Shown in pieces: positions 16,854-26,199 of a stretch of 64,000 nucleotides of DNA. The DNA comes from Granulicella sp. dw_53 (GTDB taxonomy: Bacteria > Acidobacteriota > Terriglobia > Terriglobales > Acidobacteriaceae): contig NZ_JAAVUR010000007.1 of the NCBI RefSeq assembly GCF_018449545.1, forward strand, positions 186,001 through 250,000. The letters run 5' to 3'. Made by a program: the position numbers and the translations under genes. The notes below the pieces were generated by a model. It was not told the origin of the DNA. It worked only from the letters and a program-made list of their open reading frames with translations, and made no database searches. Each line of letters begins with the position of its first letter. Position 1 is the stretch's first letter.

Positions 16854-18076
16854 CAATGTGCCCCCTTCTCGGCGAGGAGGTTGGGGTGGACGGCGGTGCC
16901 GGTGGTGAGCGAGTCGGCGGGGTCGAGGATGATCTGATCGTGCGCGTCGATGCCGGAGGTGATCTCGACGGTGCTGCCGTAGTCGTGGCCGATGGTGACG
17001 GGGCGGAGCTCGACCTTGTTGTTGGAGTGGACGACGCCTACGCGAAGACCCTCGGAGCGGAAGAGGAGGGTGTTGGAGGGGATGGTGACGACGTGCGAGC
17101 CGGCGGGGAGCTTGAAGTGGACGAAGACGTAGGAGCCGGGGAGGAGGTTGGCGCCCATGTTGTCGACGTCAACCTCGACGTTGAGAGTGCGGGTGGTGGT
17201 GTTAATGGCGTTGGAGTTGCGAACGATCTTGCCGGTGATGACCTGGCTGGGGTTGGAGTCCTGGGAGAGGGTGGCGGTGTCGCCGTCGTGGATCTGGCTG
17301 GAGTAGATCTCGGGTACGGCGGCGAAGACGCGCAGCTTGCCGGAGGTGGAGAGGTGGAAGAGCTCTCGGGGATTGGAGGTGCCGGCGTCGATGAGGTCGC
17401 CGATGTCGGTGTTGCGGGCGGTGATGATGCCGTCGAAGGGCGCGACGATGCGCTCGTAGCTTTGGAGCTGCTCGAGGCGGCGGACGTTGGCGCGGCTGGC
17501 GTCGACGGCGGCCTGGGAGGCGATGAAGTTGCTCTTGTTCTGATCGGCCTCCTGCTGGGAGACGGCGTGCTTGGCGAGGAGCGCGTCCCAGCGTTCGCTG
17601 GTGACGCCGGCGAGGTTGGAGTTGGCCTGGATGCGCTCGAGCTCGGCACGGGACTGCTGGAGCTGCTGATCGACCTCGGGGGTCTCGATGGTGGCGAGGA
17701 GCTGGCCCTGGCGGACGTGCGCTCCGATGTCGAAGTACCACTTCTTGAGGTAGCCGTTGGTGCGGGCATAGATGGGGGTCTCGATGAAGGCCTGGACGTT
17801 GCCGGGGAGGATGATGTCCTGCGCGACGGAGCCACCGGAGGGGTAGGTGGTGTTTACGGTGGGGATGGCAGCGGCCTCGGTGGAGGCTTTGACGCTGTCT
17901 TCGTGCTGGGCGCGGCTGTGGATGCCGTAGGCGACGGCGAGCGCGAAGAGCAGGACGAGGACGATTCCGGGGACGAGGAAGGAGCTGCGGTTCGACGGCA
18001 CTGGCGTGGGGGCGGCGGGGGTGGTCTCCCGTTGCTGCTGATCTGGCGGCAGTGTTTGGTGTTCGACGTTTTCCAT
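16853..18076 (-). CDS. RND efflux periplasmic adaptor (membrane fusion protein)
   Basis: A 407-residue HlyD/AcrA-type adaptor. A membrane anchor (LVPGIVLVLLFALAVAYGI) is followed by a lipoyl-like half motif (GYLKKWYFDIGAHVRQGQLL), a helical hairpin with EVDQQLQQSRAELERIQ, the second lipoyl half (IVAPFDGIITARNTDIGDL) and beta-barrel segments. It bridges the inner-membrane pump and the channel. I prefer the ATG at 18076 because GGAG lies 8 bp before it; the ATG at 18094, which overlaps the pump stop as TGATG, is the alternative and adds six residues. Confidence 0.93.
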   Translation of the reverse strand: MENVEHQTLPPDQQQRETTPAAPTPVPSNRSSFLVPGIVLVLLFALAVAYGIHSRAQHEDSVKASTEAAAIPTVNTTYPSGGSVAQDIILPGNVQAFIETPIYARTNGYLKKWYFDIGAHVRQGQLLATIETPEVDQQLQQSRAELERIQANSNLAGVTSERWDALLAKHAVSQQEADQNKSNFIASQAAVDASRANVRRLEQLQSYERIVAPFDGIITARNTDIGDLIDAGTSNPRELFHLSTSGKLRVFAAVPEIYSSQIHDGDTATLSQDSNPSQVITGKIVRNSNAINTTTRTLNVEVDVDNMGANLLPGSYVFVHFKLPAGSHVVTIPSNTLLFRSEGLRVGVVHSNNKVELRPVTIGHDYGSTVEITSGIDAHDQIILDPADSLTTGTAVHPNLLAEKGAH

Positions 18077-18093
18077 AAGATTGGCTCCGAGCA

Positions 18094-21000
18094 TCAGGCG
18101 TGTTGCGCTTCGAGAAGTTTGCGGTCGCGGGCGGCGGCGCGCGAGCGGGTTCCGTGGATGAGAGCGAAGACGCTGGGCACGAAGACGAGGGTTGCGATGG
18201 TGGCGCAGAGGAGGCCACCGATCACTGCACGTCCAAGTGGGGCGTTCTGCTCGCCTCCGTCGCCGGCTCCGAGGGCCATGGGCACCATGCCGATGATCAT
18301 CGCGAGGGCGGTCATGATGACGGGACGGAAGCGGGTGGAACCTGCTTCGAGGGCGGCGCGGATTGCGTCGCTGTGTTCTTCAAGCTGCGTCTTGGCGAAG
18401 GATACTACGAGAATACTGTTCGCAGTGGCGACGCCCATGCACATGATGGCTCCCATGAGCGCTGGAACGCTGAGGGTGGTGTGGGTGAGGAAGAGGAAGA
18501 CGACGATGCCGGCGAGCGCGGCGGGCAGCGCGGTGATGATGATGAAGGGGTCGACCCAGCTCTGGAAGTTGACGACGATGAGCAGGTAGACGAGGACGAT
18601 GGAGAAGACGAGTCCGCCGAGCAGGCCGATGTAAGAGGAGCGCATGGTGACGACCTGTCCCTTGAGGCTTACGAAGGTGCCACGGGGTAGGTTCTTTGCG
18701 TCGTTGTTGAGGATGCGCTGGATCTCGCGGCTGACGGCGCCGAGGTCGCGATCCTGCACGTTGCCGTAGATGTCGACGACGCGGCGGATGTTGTAGTGAT
18801 TGACGACACCGAACTCCTTGCCGCGGGTGACGGTGGCGAGGTCGCCGAGGATCTCCGGGGTGGTGGGTGCGATGGCACCGGGTGCGGTGGAGGTGTTCTT
18901 GTTGATGGGGATGTTCTGGAGGTCCTGCATGGAGCCCATCTTGTACTGCGGGGTCTGGGCGACCATGTTGTAGTTGACGTTGTTCTTCATGTTGAGGAAG
19001 AACATGGGCGTGACCTGGAAGGAGCCGCTGAGGGTGTTGAGGACGCTGGTGGCGATGTCGCGGGTGGTGTAGCCGCCCTGGAGCGCCTTGGTGCGGTCGA
19101 GCTCAAGCTGGAGGGTGGGGTTGTCGAAGGGCTGCTGGATGCGGAGATCGACGAGGCCGGGGACGTGGCGGAGCTGGGCGAGCATTCTGTCTGCCTGCGC
19201 CTTGCTGAGGACGACGTCGTTGCCTTCGACCTGGATGTCGATGGGAGCGGGGACGCCGAAGTTCAGGATCTGGGTGGTGATGTCGGCGGGCAAGAGGTAG
19301 AAGGTGGCGGTGGGGAAGAGGCGGGGAAGATTTTTGCGCAGGGTGCGGACGTAGTTGGCGGTGGGATGATGGTCTTCCTTGAGGCTGACCATGATGTCGG
19401 TATCGTTGGCTCCGAGGGTGCCGTTGGTGAGGTGCTGGGTGTTCAGGGTGCTGTAGGGGATGCCGGTGTTGTCGAGGATGTTGTCGATCTCTTTGGCGGG
19501 GATGACTTCGCGGATCTGCTCTTCGACGAGATCGGCGAGGCGGGCCTGCTCTTCGATGCGGAGGCCGGAGACTCCGCGGACGTGGAGGATGAACTGGCCG
19601 CTGTCGGTGTCGGGGAAGAAGTCCTGTCCGAGGAAGGGGATCAGGATGAACATGAAGAGGCAGATGCCGACGAAGACGGGCACGAAGATCTTGCGGGAGG
19701 CGACGAGGCGCACCAGCAGGCTGGAGTAGCCGCTGCGGAGTTTTTCGAAGAGGCGCTCGAAGCCGCGCTGGAAGCGGGAGAAGAAGCCGGTGGAGGTGTG
19801 GTCCTTGTGGCGGAGGAGGTACATCGCCAAGGTGGGGACGAGGGTTCTGGAGAGGATGTAGGAGGCCAGCATGGCGAAGACGACGGCTTCGGCCAAGGGG
19901 ACGAAGAGGTATCGGGCGACGCCGCCGAGGAAGAACATCGGCAGGAAGACGATGCAGATGCAGAGCGTGGAGACGAGGGCGGGAACGGAGATCTGGGCCG
20001 CGCCTTCGAGGATGGCTTCGCGGAGAGGGTGGCCTTCTTCGAGGAAGCGCTCGATGTTCTCGATGGTGACGGTGGCGTCGTCGACGAGGATGCCGACGGC
20101 GAGGGCGAGGCCGCCGAGGGTCATGGTGTTGATGGTCTCGCCGAGCATGCCGAGGACCATGACGGAGGTCAGGATCGAGAGCGGGATGGAGATGGCGATG
20201 ATGATGGTCGAACGCCAACTGCCCAGGAAGAGCAGGATCATGATGGCCGTAAGGGTCGCGGCGATGGCACCCTCACGGATGACGCCGGAGACGGCGGAGC
20301 GGACGAAGACGGACTGGTCGCCGAGCGGAGTCACCTTGAGCTCGGCGGGGAGAGTACTGGCGACGCGGGGAAGCAGGGCGCGAATGCCGCTGACGACATC
20401 CAGCGTGGAGGAGTTTCCGTTCTTCAGGACACTGACCAGAACGCCGCGGCGTCCGTCCTGGCGGACTACGTTGGTCTGGACCTGGAAGCCGTCGCTGACG
20501 CTGGCGACGTCGCGGAGGTAGATGGTGGTGCCGTTGACCTGGCGGATGGGAATGTTGGCGAGTCCTTCGACGGTGCTGGGGGTGCTGTTGGTGCGGACGT
20601 CGTACTCGGACTGGCCGATCTTGATGGTGCCGGAGGGCATGACGACGTTTTGCTGGGCGACGGCGTTGAGGAGGTCTCCGGGAGCTACGCCCTTGGACTG
20701 CATGGCGGCCTGATCCATGGCGATGGTGATCTGGCGCTGCTTGCCGCCGTAGGGGAGGGGGACGACGGAGCCGTTGACGGTGACGAGCTGGGGGCGGATG
20801 AAGTTCTGCGCGTAGTCGTTGAGCTGCTGCTCGGAGAAGCCTTTGCCGGAGATGCCGAGCTGGAGGATGGGTACGCTGGAGGCGGAGAAGTTGATGATCT
20901 GCGGAGGCAGGATGCCGGGAGGAAGTTGGCGGAGCTCGTACTGCGAGGCGGCGGTGACCTGGGCGTTGGCGGTCTCGAGGCTGGCGCCGGGCTGCAGGAA

Positions 21001-21282
21001 GACCTTGATGACGACGGTGCCGTTGTAGGTGGTGGACTCGATGTGCTGGATGTTATCGACGAGGGTGGTGAGGGCCTTTTCGTAGGGCGTGGTAAGGCGG
21101 CCTTCGAGCTCTTCAGGGTTCAAGCCGGTGTAGGTGAAGCCGACCGAGACGACGGGGATGTTGATGTTGGGGAAGATGTCGGTAGGCGTGCGAACGATCA
21201 TGACCGGAGCCGCGATGAGAATGAGCAGCGCGAGGACGATGAAGGTATAGGGCCTGTTGAGCGCGACTTTTACGATCCACAT
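18094..21282 (-). CDS. RND efflux transporter, AcrB-type inner-membrane subunit
   Basis: A 1062-residue pump of the hydrophobe/amphiphile efflux class: first membrane helix, PTDIFPNINIPVVSV porter start, GILVDDATVTIENIERF in TM4 with the paired Asp of the proton relay, and duplicated membrane bundles to the C-terminus. In TM10 the aligned segment reads MGVATANSILVVSFAK, putting Ala954 where AcrB has Lys940. It heads an operon (pump, adaptor, channel) with overlapping stops and starts and is divergent from a LysR gene, which probably controls it. Substrates cannot be deduced. Confidence 0.96.
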   Translation of the reverse strand: MWIVKVALNRPYTFIVLALLILIAAPVMIVRTPTDIFPNINIPVVSVGFTYTGLNPEELEGRLTTPYEKALTTLVDNIQHIESTTYNGTVVIKVFLQPGASLETANAQVTAASQYELRQLPPGILPPQIINFSASSVPILQLGISGKGFSEQQLNDYAQNFIRPQLVTVNGSVVPLPYGGKQRQITIAMDQAAMQSKGVAPGDLLNAVAQQNVVMPSGTIKIGQSEYDVRTNSTPSTVEGLANIPIRQVNGTTIYLRDVASVSDGFQVQTNVVRQDGRRGVLVSVLKNGNSSTLDVVSGIRALLPRVASTLPAELKVTPLGDQSVFVRSAVSGVIREGAIAATLTAIMILLFLGSWRSTIIIAISIPLSILTSVMVLGMLGETINTMTLGGLALAVGILVDDATVTIENIERFLEEGHPLREAILEGAAQISVPALVSTLCICIVFLPMFFLGGVARYLFVPLAEAVVFAMLASYILSRTLVPTLAMYLLRHKDHTSTGFFSRFQRGFERLFEKLRSGYSSLLVRLVASRKIFVPVFVGICLFMFILIPFLGQDFFPDTDSGQFILHVRGVSGLRIEEQARLADLVEEQIREVIPAKEIDNILDNTGIPYSTLNTQHLTNGTLGANDTDIMVSLKEDHHPTANYVRTLRKNLPRLFPTATFYLLPADITTQILNFGVPAPIDIQVEGNDVVLSKAQADRMLAQLRHVPGLVDLRIQQPFDNPTLQLELDRTKALQGGYTTRDIATSVLNTLSGSFQVTPMFFLNMKNNVNYNMVAQTPQYKMGSMQDLQNIPINKNTSTAPGAIAPTTPEILGDLATVTRGKEFGVVNHYNIRRVVDIYGNVQDRDLGAVSREIQRILNNDAKNLPRGTFVSLKGQVVTMRSSYIGLLGGLVFSIVLVYLLIVVNFQSWVDPFIIITALPAALAGIVVFLFLTHTTLSVPALMGAIMCMGVATANSILVVSFAKTQLEEHSDAIRAALEAGSTRFRPVIMTALAMIIGMVPMALGAGDGGEQNAPLGRAVIGGLLCATIATLVFVPSVFALIHGTRSRAAARDRKLLEAQHA

Positions 21283-21362
21283 ACGAGCTCGATCCCCCTT
21301 TGGAGTCCGAAAAAGCCTTGAAAGTCTGAAAATGGCGAAACGACGCCCATACTTGATTTTGA

Positions 21363-21375
21363 TTCATATTGTGAA
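21363..21375. promoter_or_regulatory. Candidate LysR-type binding site
   Basis: TTCA-TATTG-TGAA is a perfect interrupted palindrome with the T-N11-A form of LysR boxes, midway in the 157-bp divergent spacer between the RND operon and the LysR gene. Confidence 0.45.
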
Positions 21376-21439
21376 CATTGTCTCGTCGTGTTGCGTAGTT
21401 ATTTCCGTCGTTTGGCATCGGAAAAACCGATAGGATCAG

Positions 21440-22330
21440 ATGATGGAGCTCCGGCACTTTCGATATTTCAGCGCTGTCGCCGAGCAGGGAAGCTTCAGCA
21501 AAGCGGCGAAGCTGCTGTATATCTCGCAGTCCGCGATCAGTGAACAGGTGGGGGATCTTGAGCGGGAGATAGGGGTTACCCTGTTCAACCGCGATGGCCG
21601 AAGCATCGCCCTGACGCCTGCCGGAGAGGTCTTTCTGGAAGAGGCGCGGGAGGTGCTGGGTGCAGCGAAGCGCGCGGTGGAGATGGCGCAAGGAGCGCAG
21701 CGGGGCGAGATCGGCACGCTGCGGATCGGATTTTTTGCCGGCAGTATCGGCCTTAACTTTACGAAGATCGTGCGGCGATTCCGGCGGCAGCATCCTGGGG
21801 TGCGGCTTTCACTGGTGGAGATGAGTCCTTCGCAACAGTGGCAGGCGCTGGTGGAAGGACGGATCGATGTGGGGTTTACGCGGCGGTTGGAGCCGCAGTA
21901 CCGGGATGAGTTGGCGTGGGAGACGATCCGGCAGGATGAGATCGTTGCGGTGCTGCCGAAGGACCATCCGCTGGTTCCGGGGCCGGTGAATGTGCGCGAC
22001 CTTGCGAAGGAGCGGTTTGTGCTGTCGTCGCGGGAGACCTCGCCGGCGGTCTTCGATAAGGTGATCGAGCTGTGTTCGGAGGCGGGATTTTCGCCGAAGA
22101 TCGCGAGCATCTCGACGGTGTGGTCGAGTGTGGTGCTGATGGTGCAGGCGGGGGAGGGCATCTCGATGCTGCCGCTGAATTATCAGCAGTCGAGGGCCAG
22201 CGATCTGGCGTTTTGTCCGCTGACGGCGAAGAACGCCGCGGTCGATCTGATCATCGCTTGGTCTCCGAAGCGGGATAGCGCGATCCTGAAGAGCTTTCGG
22301 CTGCTGGTGGAGACGACGGGGCGGTCGTGA
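21440..22330 (+). CDS. LysR-family transcriptional regulator
   Basis: A 296-residue regulator. The N-terminal winged helix-turn-helix is typical (LRHFRYFSAVAEQGSFSKAA, then LYISQSAISEQVGDLE), followed by a two-lobed effector domain with LRIGFFAGSIGL. AGGAT lies before an ATGATG pair, so either Met may be used. It is divergent from the RND pump operon and is the likely regulator of that operon (inference from position and the palindrome between them). Confidence 0.94.
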   Translation: MMELRHFRYFSAVAEQGSFSKAAKLLYISQSAISEQVGDLEREIGVTLFNRDGRSIALTPAGEVFLEEAREVLGAAKRAVEMAQGAQRGEIGTLRIGFFAGSIGLNFTKIVRRFRRQHPGVRLSLVEMSPSQQWQALVEGRIDVGFTRRLEPQYRDELAWETIRQDEIVAVLPKDHPLVPGPVNVRDLAKERFVLSSRETSPAVFDKVIELCSEAGFSPKIASISTVWSSVVLMVQAGEGISMLPLNYQQSRASDLAFCPLTAKNAAVDLIIAWSPKRDSAILKSFRLLVETTGRS

Positions 22331-22512
22331 GCTTGATGCGGCGAGGCGGTGAATGTTATTCGACGTTGCACTCGCTTCCAGGTAGTGGGGAGTAGGCTCT
22401 CGCTCTCTTTGCTGTTTCGCGTTCTAAGGATGTCGTAAGCTAAACGCTCAAATTGAAACATGGAAGGCGCAGTGCTGCTGCAATGTACTGTGCTTCGCGA
22501 TGAGGACACTTC

Positions 22513-25500
22513 ATGCACTCTGCATCATTTCGGTTGAACTTTTGCGCTGCCACTTTTATTGCGCTTATTGCATTCCTGCCCGCTGTGGCGCAGACCAAGG
22601 CTGCTCCTGCTCCGGCAAAGACGAAGATCATTACGGTTTCAGAGGGAACGGATATGGCGATTACTCTGTCGCCGGATGGCAAGACGCTGGTGATGGATCT
22701 GCAAGGGCTGCTGTATTCGTTGCCGGTGAGCGGAGGGAAGGCCAAGCAGTTGACGGGGCCGCTGGTGGAGGCGTCGCATCCGGAGTACTCGCCGGATGGA
22801 AGCCAGGTGGTGTTGCAGTCGTACCAAGGGGGCACGTTTCATATCTGGTTGATGAAGCCGGATGGGACCGGGCTGCGGCAGTTGACCAAGGGACATGGGG
22901 ATGACCGGGAGCCGCGGTTTTCGCCGGATGGAAGGACGATTGCATTTGCGTCGGACCGCGCTTTCAAGGGCTCGTATGACGTTTGGATGGTGGACGCCGC
23001 GAGCGGCGAGTTGAAGCAGATTACTTCGGGTGAGGCGGATGAGTTCGAGCCAGCGTGGTCGCCGGATGGGAGGTCGCTGGCCTTTGTGAATGGGATCTTT
23101 ACGGGGGCGACGGGTGCGAGCGCTGTGCAGGGCAAGACGATCGAGTCGATCGATCTGGCGAGCGGTGCGAGGAAGGTGTTGGCCTCGACGGGCAAACTTG
23201 CAGCGCGGTTTGAGTCGCCGTCGTGGTCGAAGGATGGCAAGCTGGCCTATGTGCAGTTGTTTGGGGTGGGGAACTATGTGGATTCGGCGAAGCTGATGGT
23301 GGATGGGAAGGTGGTGTCGGGGGAGAACGACGATACGTTTCCGTTTCCGGCGGTGTGGAGTTCGCCGACGACGCTGTTCTATACGGCGAATGGGAAGATC
23401 CTGAAGGCGGATCTGGAGGCGAAGACGGAGGTGGCGATTCCGTTCTCGGCGGAGATCAAGTCGATTCGGCCGGTGTATCCGATGAAGAACTTCGGGTTCG
23501 ATGCTACGGCGGCGAAGCAGGTGAAGGGCATCTTCGTACCGGCGCTCTCGCCGGATGGGAAGAAGATTGCGTTTGTGGCGTTGAACCAGCTTTATCTGCT
23601 GGAGGTGGGGAAGAGCCTGCCGAAGGCTTTGACGCATGACAGCTTCTACAAGCAGGGAACGTCCTGGTCTCCGGATGGCAGGTGGCTGGCGTATGTGTCG
23701 GACAAGGGTGGGATCGAGAATATCTATCTGCTGGATCCGAAGACGGGAGAGGAGAGGCAGCCTGCTCCGTCGAAGAGCGCGCAGATCTTTCCGGCCTGGT
23801 CTCCGGATGGAAAGACGATGGCGTTCCAGGATCAGACAGGTGCCACGTTGTTGTTGGATGTGGCGACGGGAGAGAGTTCGCCTCTGGCTCCTGCGACGTT
23901 CTTTCCCGGGCGGCCTGCGTTTTCGAGCAACGGCAGGACGGTGGCGATCGCTACGGTCAAGCCGTATTCGCACCGGTTTCGCGAGGGGACGAGCTCGATC
24001 CTGGCGTTCGATGTGGAGAGCAAGAGGGCGGAGTGGTACGAGCCTGCGCCGTTCGAGTCCATCTCGACGCGGACTGAGGATGGGCCGGTCTACTCGCCGG
24101 ATGGAAAGGAGATGGTCTTCGTGATGGACGACCTGCTGTATGCCATGCCGGTGGATACGGATGGGCGACCGGCGGGTAAGGCGGAGGCGTTGAATAACGA
24201 GATTACGGATGCTCCGACGTATAGCGGGACGAAGATTTTGTATCTGTCGAGTGGGCGGCTGCGGCTGTTGGATCGGGAGACGAAGGTGATCACTCCGGTT
24301 GCGCTGACTCTGACTTACAAGCCGGAGCAGCCTACGGACAAGATCCTGATTCATGCGGCGCGGTACTGGAAGGGCTCGGGGCCGGACGAGTTGAAGGATG
24401 TCGATGTGCTGGTGGATGGGCACCGGATCGCTTCGGTAGGGCCGCATGCGAGCGCGGTTCCGGCGGGGTACAAGGTGGTGGAGGCTCCGCATTCGACGGT
24501 GCTGCCGGGGCTTTGGGAGAATCATGCTCATCCCAATTCAGATCTATCGATCTACTTTGGGGATCGGCTGGGACGTCTGTGGATGGCGTATGGCATCACG
24601 ACGCTGCGGGATATGGCGGACCAGGCTTATCGTGCGGCGGAGGAGCGGGAGGCGTTTGTCTCCGGTGCCGCGGTGGGGCCGAGGCTGTTCGCTACGGGTG
24701 AGGCGATCGATGGCGAGCGCACGTACTATCCGATGATGATTCCGACGACCAGCGAGGCGCAGTTGCAGCGGGAGTTTGCAAGGCTGCATGGGTTGGACTT
24801 CGACTTCATGAAGCTGTATGTTCGGCTGCCCTATAGCTGGATTGTGAAGGGCGTCGACTATGCGCATAACCAGATGGGCGTGCAGACGGCGGGGCACTAT
24901 CTGCTGCCTGCGGTGGCGTTGGGGAACGATGGCATGAGCCACGTCTCGGCGACGGCGCGGACGGGGTATGCGTACTCGCGCACGCTGACGGGTGCGAGCT
25001 ACGGGGATGTGCGGACGCTGATGGCGGAGTCGGGGATGTGGACGACTAGCACGCTGTTGAATCCGGCGTTGAACGTGGATGCGCCGACGATGGCGGACGA
25101 TCCGCGCTATGGTGTGGCGCCGCCCTGGGAGCAGGCTCGGCTGATTGCGGCGCGCGATACGGCGGTGAAGTCGGGCGATGTCGCCAAGGCTTCGACGGTG
25201 GAGCGGACCATGCGCGAGGAGGCTACGGTGAAGGGTGTGCTGGAGCGCAAGGGGATGTTTATTGGTGGAACGGACTCTCCGCTGGATCTGCCTTCGACTT
25301 CGCTGCACCTGAATCTGCGGTCGCAGGTGCGGTATGGGTTGGCTCCGTGGCAGGCGCTGGAGACGGTCACGAGCACGGCGGCGTTGGCGGCGGGTGTATC
25401 TAAAGATTTGGGGACGCTAGAGGCGGGGAAGCTGGCCGACCTGATCCTGGTGGATGGAGATCCGCTGGCCAACATCGACGATGTCACCAAGGTGCAGTGC

Positions 25501-25593
25501 GTGATGAAGAACGGGAAGCTGATGTCGGTCGCGGAGATCATGAAGCCGTTTGTGGCGAGCTCGATTGGTGCGGAGATCTGTCCGGCGAAGTAG
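22513..25593 (+). CDS. Secreted amidohydrolase with TolB-type WD40/PD40 propeller
   Basis: A 1026-residue exported protein: signal peptide to about residue 27 (LPAVAQ), then repeated PD40 blades marked by SPDGKTL, SPDGSQVV, SPDGRTIA, SPDGRSLA and SPDGKKIA (to about residue 600), then a metal-dependent amidohydrolase domain. In the latter, WENHAHPN supplies the HxH pair, FMKLYVR the lysine, GHYLLP and MSHVSA further His, and GGTDSPLD the Asp. The C-terminal GKLADLILVDGDPL strand closes the amidohydrolase beta-domain. Related proteins are imidazolonepropionase-like or peptidase-like, but the substrate is unknown. A weak GAGGA precedes the ATG. Confidence 0.9.
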   Translation: MHSASFRLNFCAATFIALIAFLPAVAQTKAAPAPAKTKIITVSEGTDMAITLSPDGKTLVMDLQGLLYSLPVSGGKAKQLTGPLVEASHPEYSPDGSQVVLQSYQGGTFHIWLMKPDGTGLRQLTKGHGDDREPRFSPDGRTIAFASDRAFKGSYDVWMVDAASGELKQITSGEADEFEPAWSPDGRSLAFVNGIFTGATGASAVQGKTIESIDLASGARKVLASTGKLAARFESPSWSKDGKLAYVQLFGVGNYVDSAKLMVDGKVVSGENDDTFPFPAVWSSPTTLFYTANGKILKADLEAKTEVAIPFSAEIKSIRPVYPMKNFGFDATAAKQVKGIFVPALSPDGKKIAFVALNQLYLLEVGKSLPKALTHDSFYKQGTSWSPDGRWLAYVSDKGGIENIYLLDPKTGEERQPAPSKSAQIFPAWSPDGKTMAFQDQTGATLLLDVATGESSPLAPATFFPGRPAFSSNGRTVAIATVKPYSHRFREGTSSILAFDVESKRAEWYEPAPFESISTRTEDGPVYSPDGKEMVFVMDDLLYAMPVDTDGRPAGKAEALNNEITDAPTYSGTKILYLSSGRLRLLDRETKVITPVALTLTYKPEQPTDKILIHAARYWKGSGPDELKDVDVLVDGHRIASVGPHASAVPAGYKVVEAPHSTVLPGLWENHAHPNSDLSIYFGDRLGRLWMAYGITTLRDMADQAYRAAEEREAFVSGAAVGPRLFATGEAIDGERTYYPMMIPTTSEAQLQREFARLHGLDFDFMKLYVRLPYSWIVKGVDYAHNQMGVQTAGHYLLPAVALGNDGMSHVSATARTGYAYSRTLTGASYGDVRTLMAESGMWTTSTLLNPALNVDAPTMADDPRYGVAPPWEQARLIAARDTAVKSGDVAKASTVERTMREEATVKGVLERKGMFIGGTDSPLDLPSTSLHLNLRSQVRYGLAPWQALETVTSTAALAAGVSKDLGTLEAGKLADLILVDGDPLANIDDVTKVQCVMKNGKLMSVAEIMKPFVASSIGAEICPAK

Positions 25594-25603
25594 CTGCTTG
25601 GCG

Positions 25604-25732
25604 CTATGAATCGTCGCGCTCCGGCTCCCAGTCGGGGCCGGCGTCACTCTCGAGGCGGTCGTCGCGGTCCTTTTGGCGCTCCCATTCGCGCCGCTTCTCT
25701 TGTTCTTCGCGCTCTTCTCTTCCGTCGCTCAT
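25604..25732 (-). CDS. Small highly charged protein (42 aa), unrecognised
   Basis: The protein begins MSDGREEREEQEKRREWERQ and ends in an acidic PDWEPERDDS-like tail, with more than half charged residues and a probable helical first half. GGAGGA lies 4-9 bases before the ATG, a near-perfect ribosome binding site, which is the main support. It is the third gene of an operon-like run on this strand, 65 bp after the membrane protein at 25798-26196. I do not recognise the family. Confidence 0.6.
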   Translation of the reverse strand: MSDGREEREEQEKRREWERQKDRDDRLESDAGPDWEPERDDS

Positions 25733-25761
25733 ACGTCCTCCGCAGCTCGTGGATGGCTGCT

Positions 25762-25808
25762 CAATGTCTCTACCGCAATGTCTCTACCGCAATGTCTCTA
25801 TCGCAATG
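25762..25808. repeat. 14-bp tandem repeat at a gene end
   Basis: The unit CAATGTCTCTACCG occurs twice exactly, a third time with one change, then as a 5-base partial copy. The repeat begins inside the last codons of the minus-strand gene at 25798-26196, and each unit carries a TAG on that strand. Confidence 0.85.
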
Positions 25809-26196
25809 AGACGCGCATCGCCGCACCGTCTCCGTCGTGGAAGGCGACGAACGAGTTGGTCATCTCTACTTCGGCTGGCATGTATTCCTTGCTGAGAGGT
25901 ACTGTCTGCGCGAAGTTTGTCTCGGTCAGGCAGGCCATCGCTTGCAAGCACTGAAGATGCAGCGGGGTGCCCGGAGCGATCGGCACACCGTCCTTGGCCT
26001 GTACGAGGAAGCGCCGGTTGTGCTCCAGATCTTCCACCAGAATGTCGTTGAAGTAATTCAGGTAGACGCGGTACTGCGTCTGCAGCGTTCCGTTGCGCTC
26101 GACCTTGGCGATGGGGTCGCGCAGGAACAGCCGCTGACGGAAGATCACGAGTATGACTACGATCAGGATCAAGCCCACAACGATTATCTTTCTCAC
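25798..26196 (-). CDS. Small membrane-anchored protein, unrecognised
   Basis: A 132-residue protein starting with GTG. The first 20 residues form one hydrophobic helix (KIIVVGLILIVVILVIF), followed by a soluble domain probably facing the periplasm, with YRVYLNYFNDILVEDLEHN and two cysteines (LQCLQAMACL). It starts 3 bp after the stop of the flavoprotein gene, so the two are co-transcribed. I do not recognise a family. Its stop codon is the first TAG of a 14-bp tandem repeat. Confidence 0.75.
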   Translation of the reverse strand: MRKIIVVGLILIVVILVIFRQRLFLRDPIAKVERNGTLQTQYRVYLNYFNDILVEDLEHNRRFLVQAKDGVPIAPGTPLHLQCLQAMACLTETNFAQTVPLSKEYMPAEVEMTNSFVAFHDGDGAAMRVSLR

Positions 26197-26199
26197 GTT

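Noticed and set aside
16856..21321. Long plus-strand open frames (577 and 841 codons) opposite the RND operon
   Set aside because: Almost only Gly, Asp, Glu, Val and Ala, the mirror of high-GC codon use; pump and adaptor on the minus strand have clear motifs.
22639..24531. 630-codon minus-strand open frame opposite the propeller amidohydrolase
   Set aside because: Arg/Leu/His-rich shadow without motif or ribosome binding site.
25762..25808. Possible CRISPR-like array
   Set aside because: Units are 14 bp and adjacent without spacers; it is a simple tandem repeat. No CRISPR array or cas gene was seen in the window.
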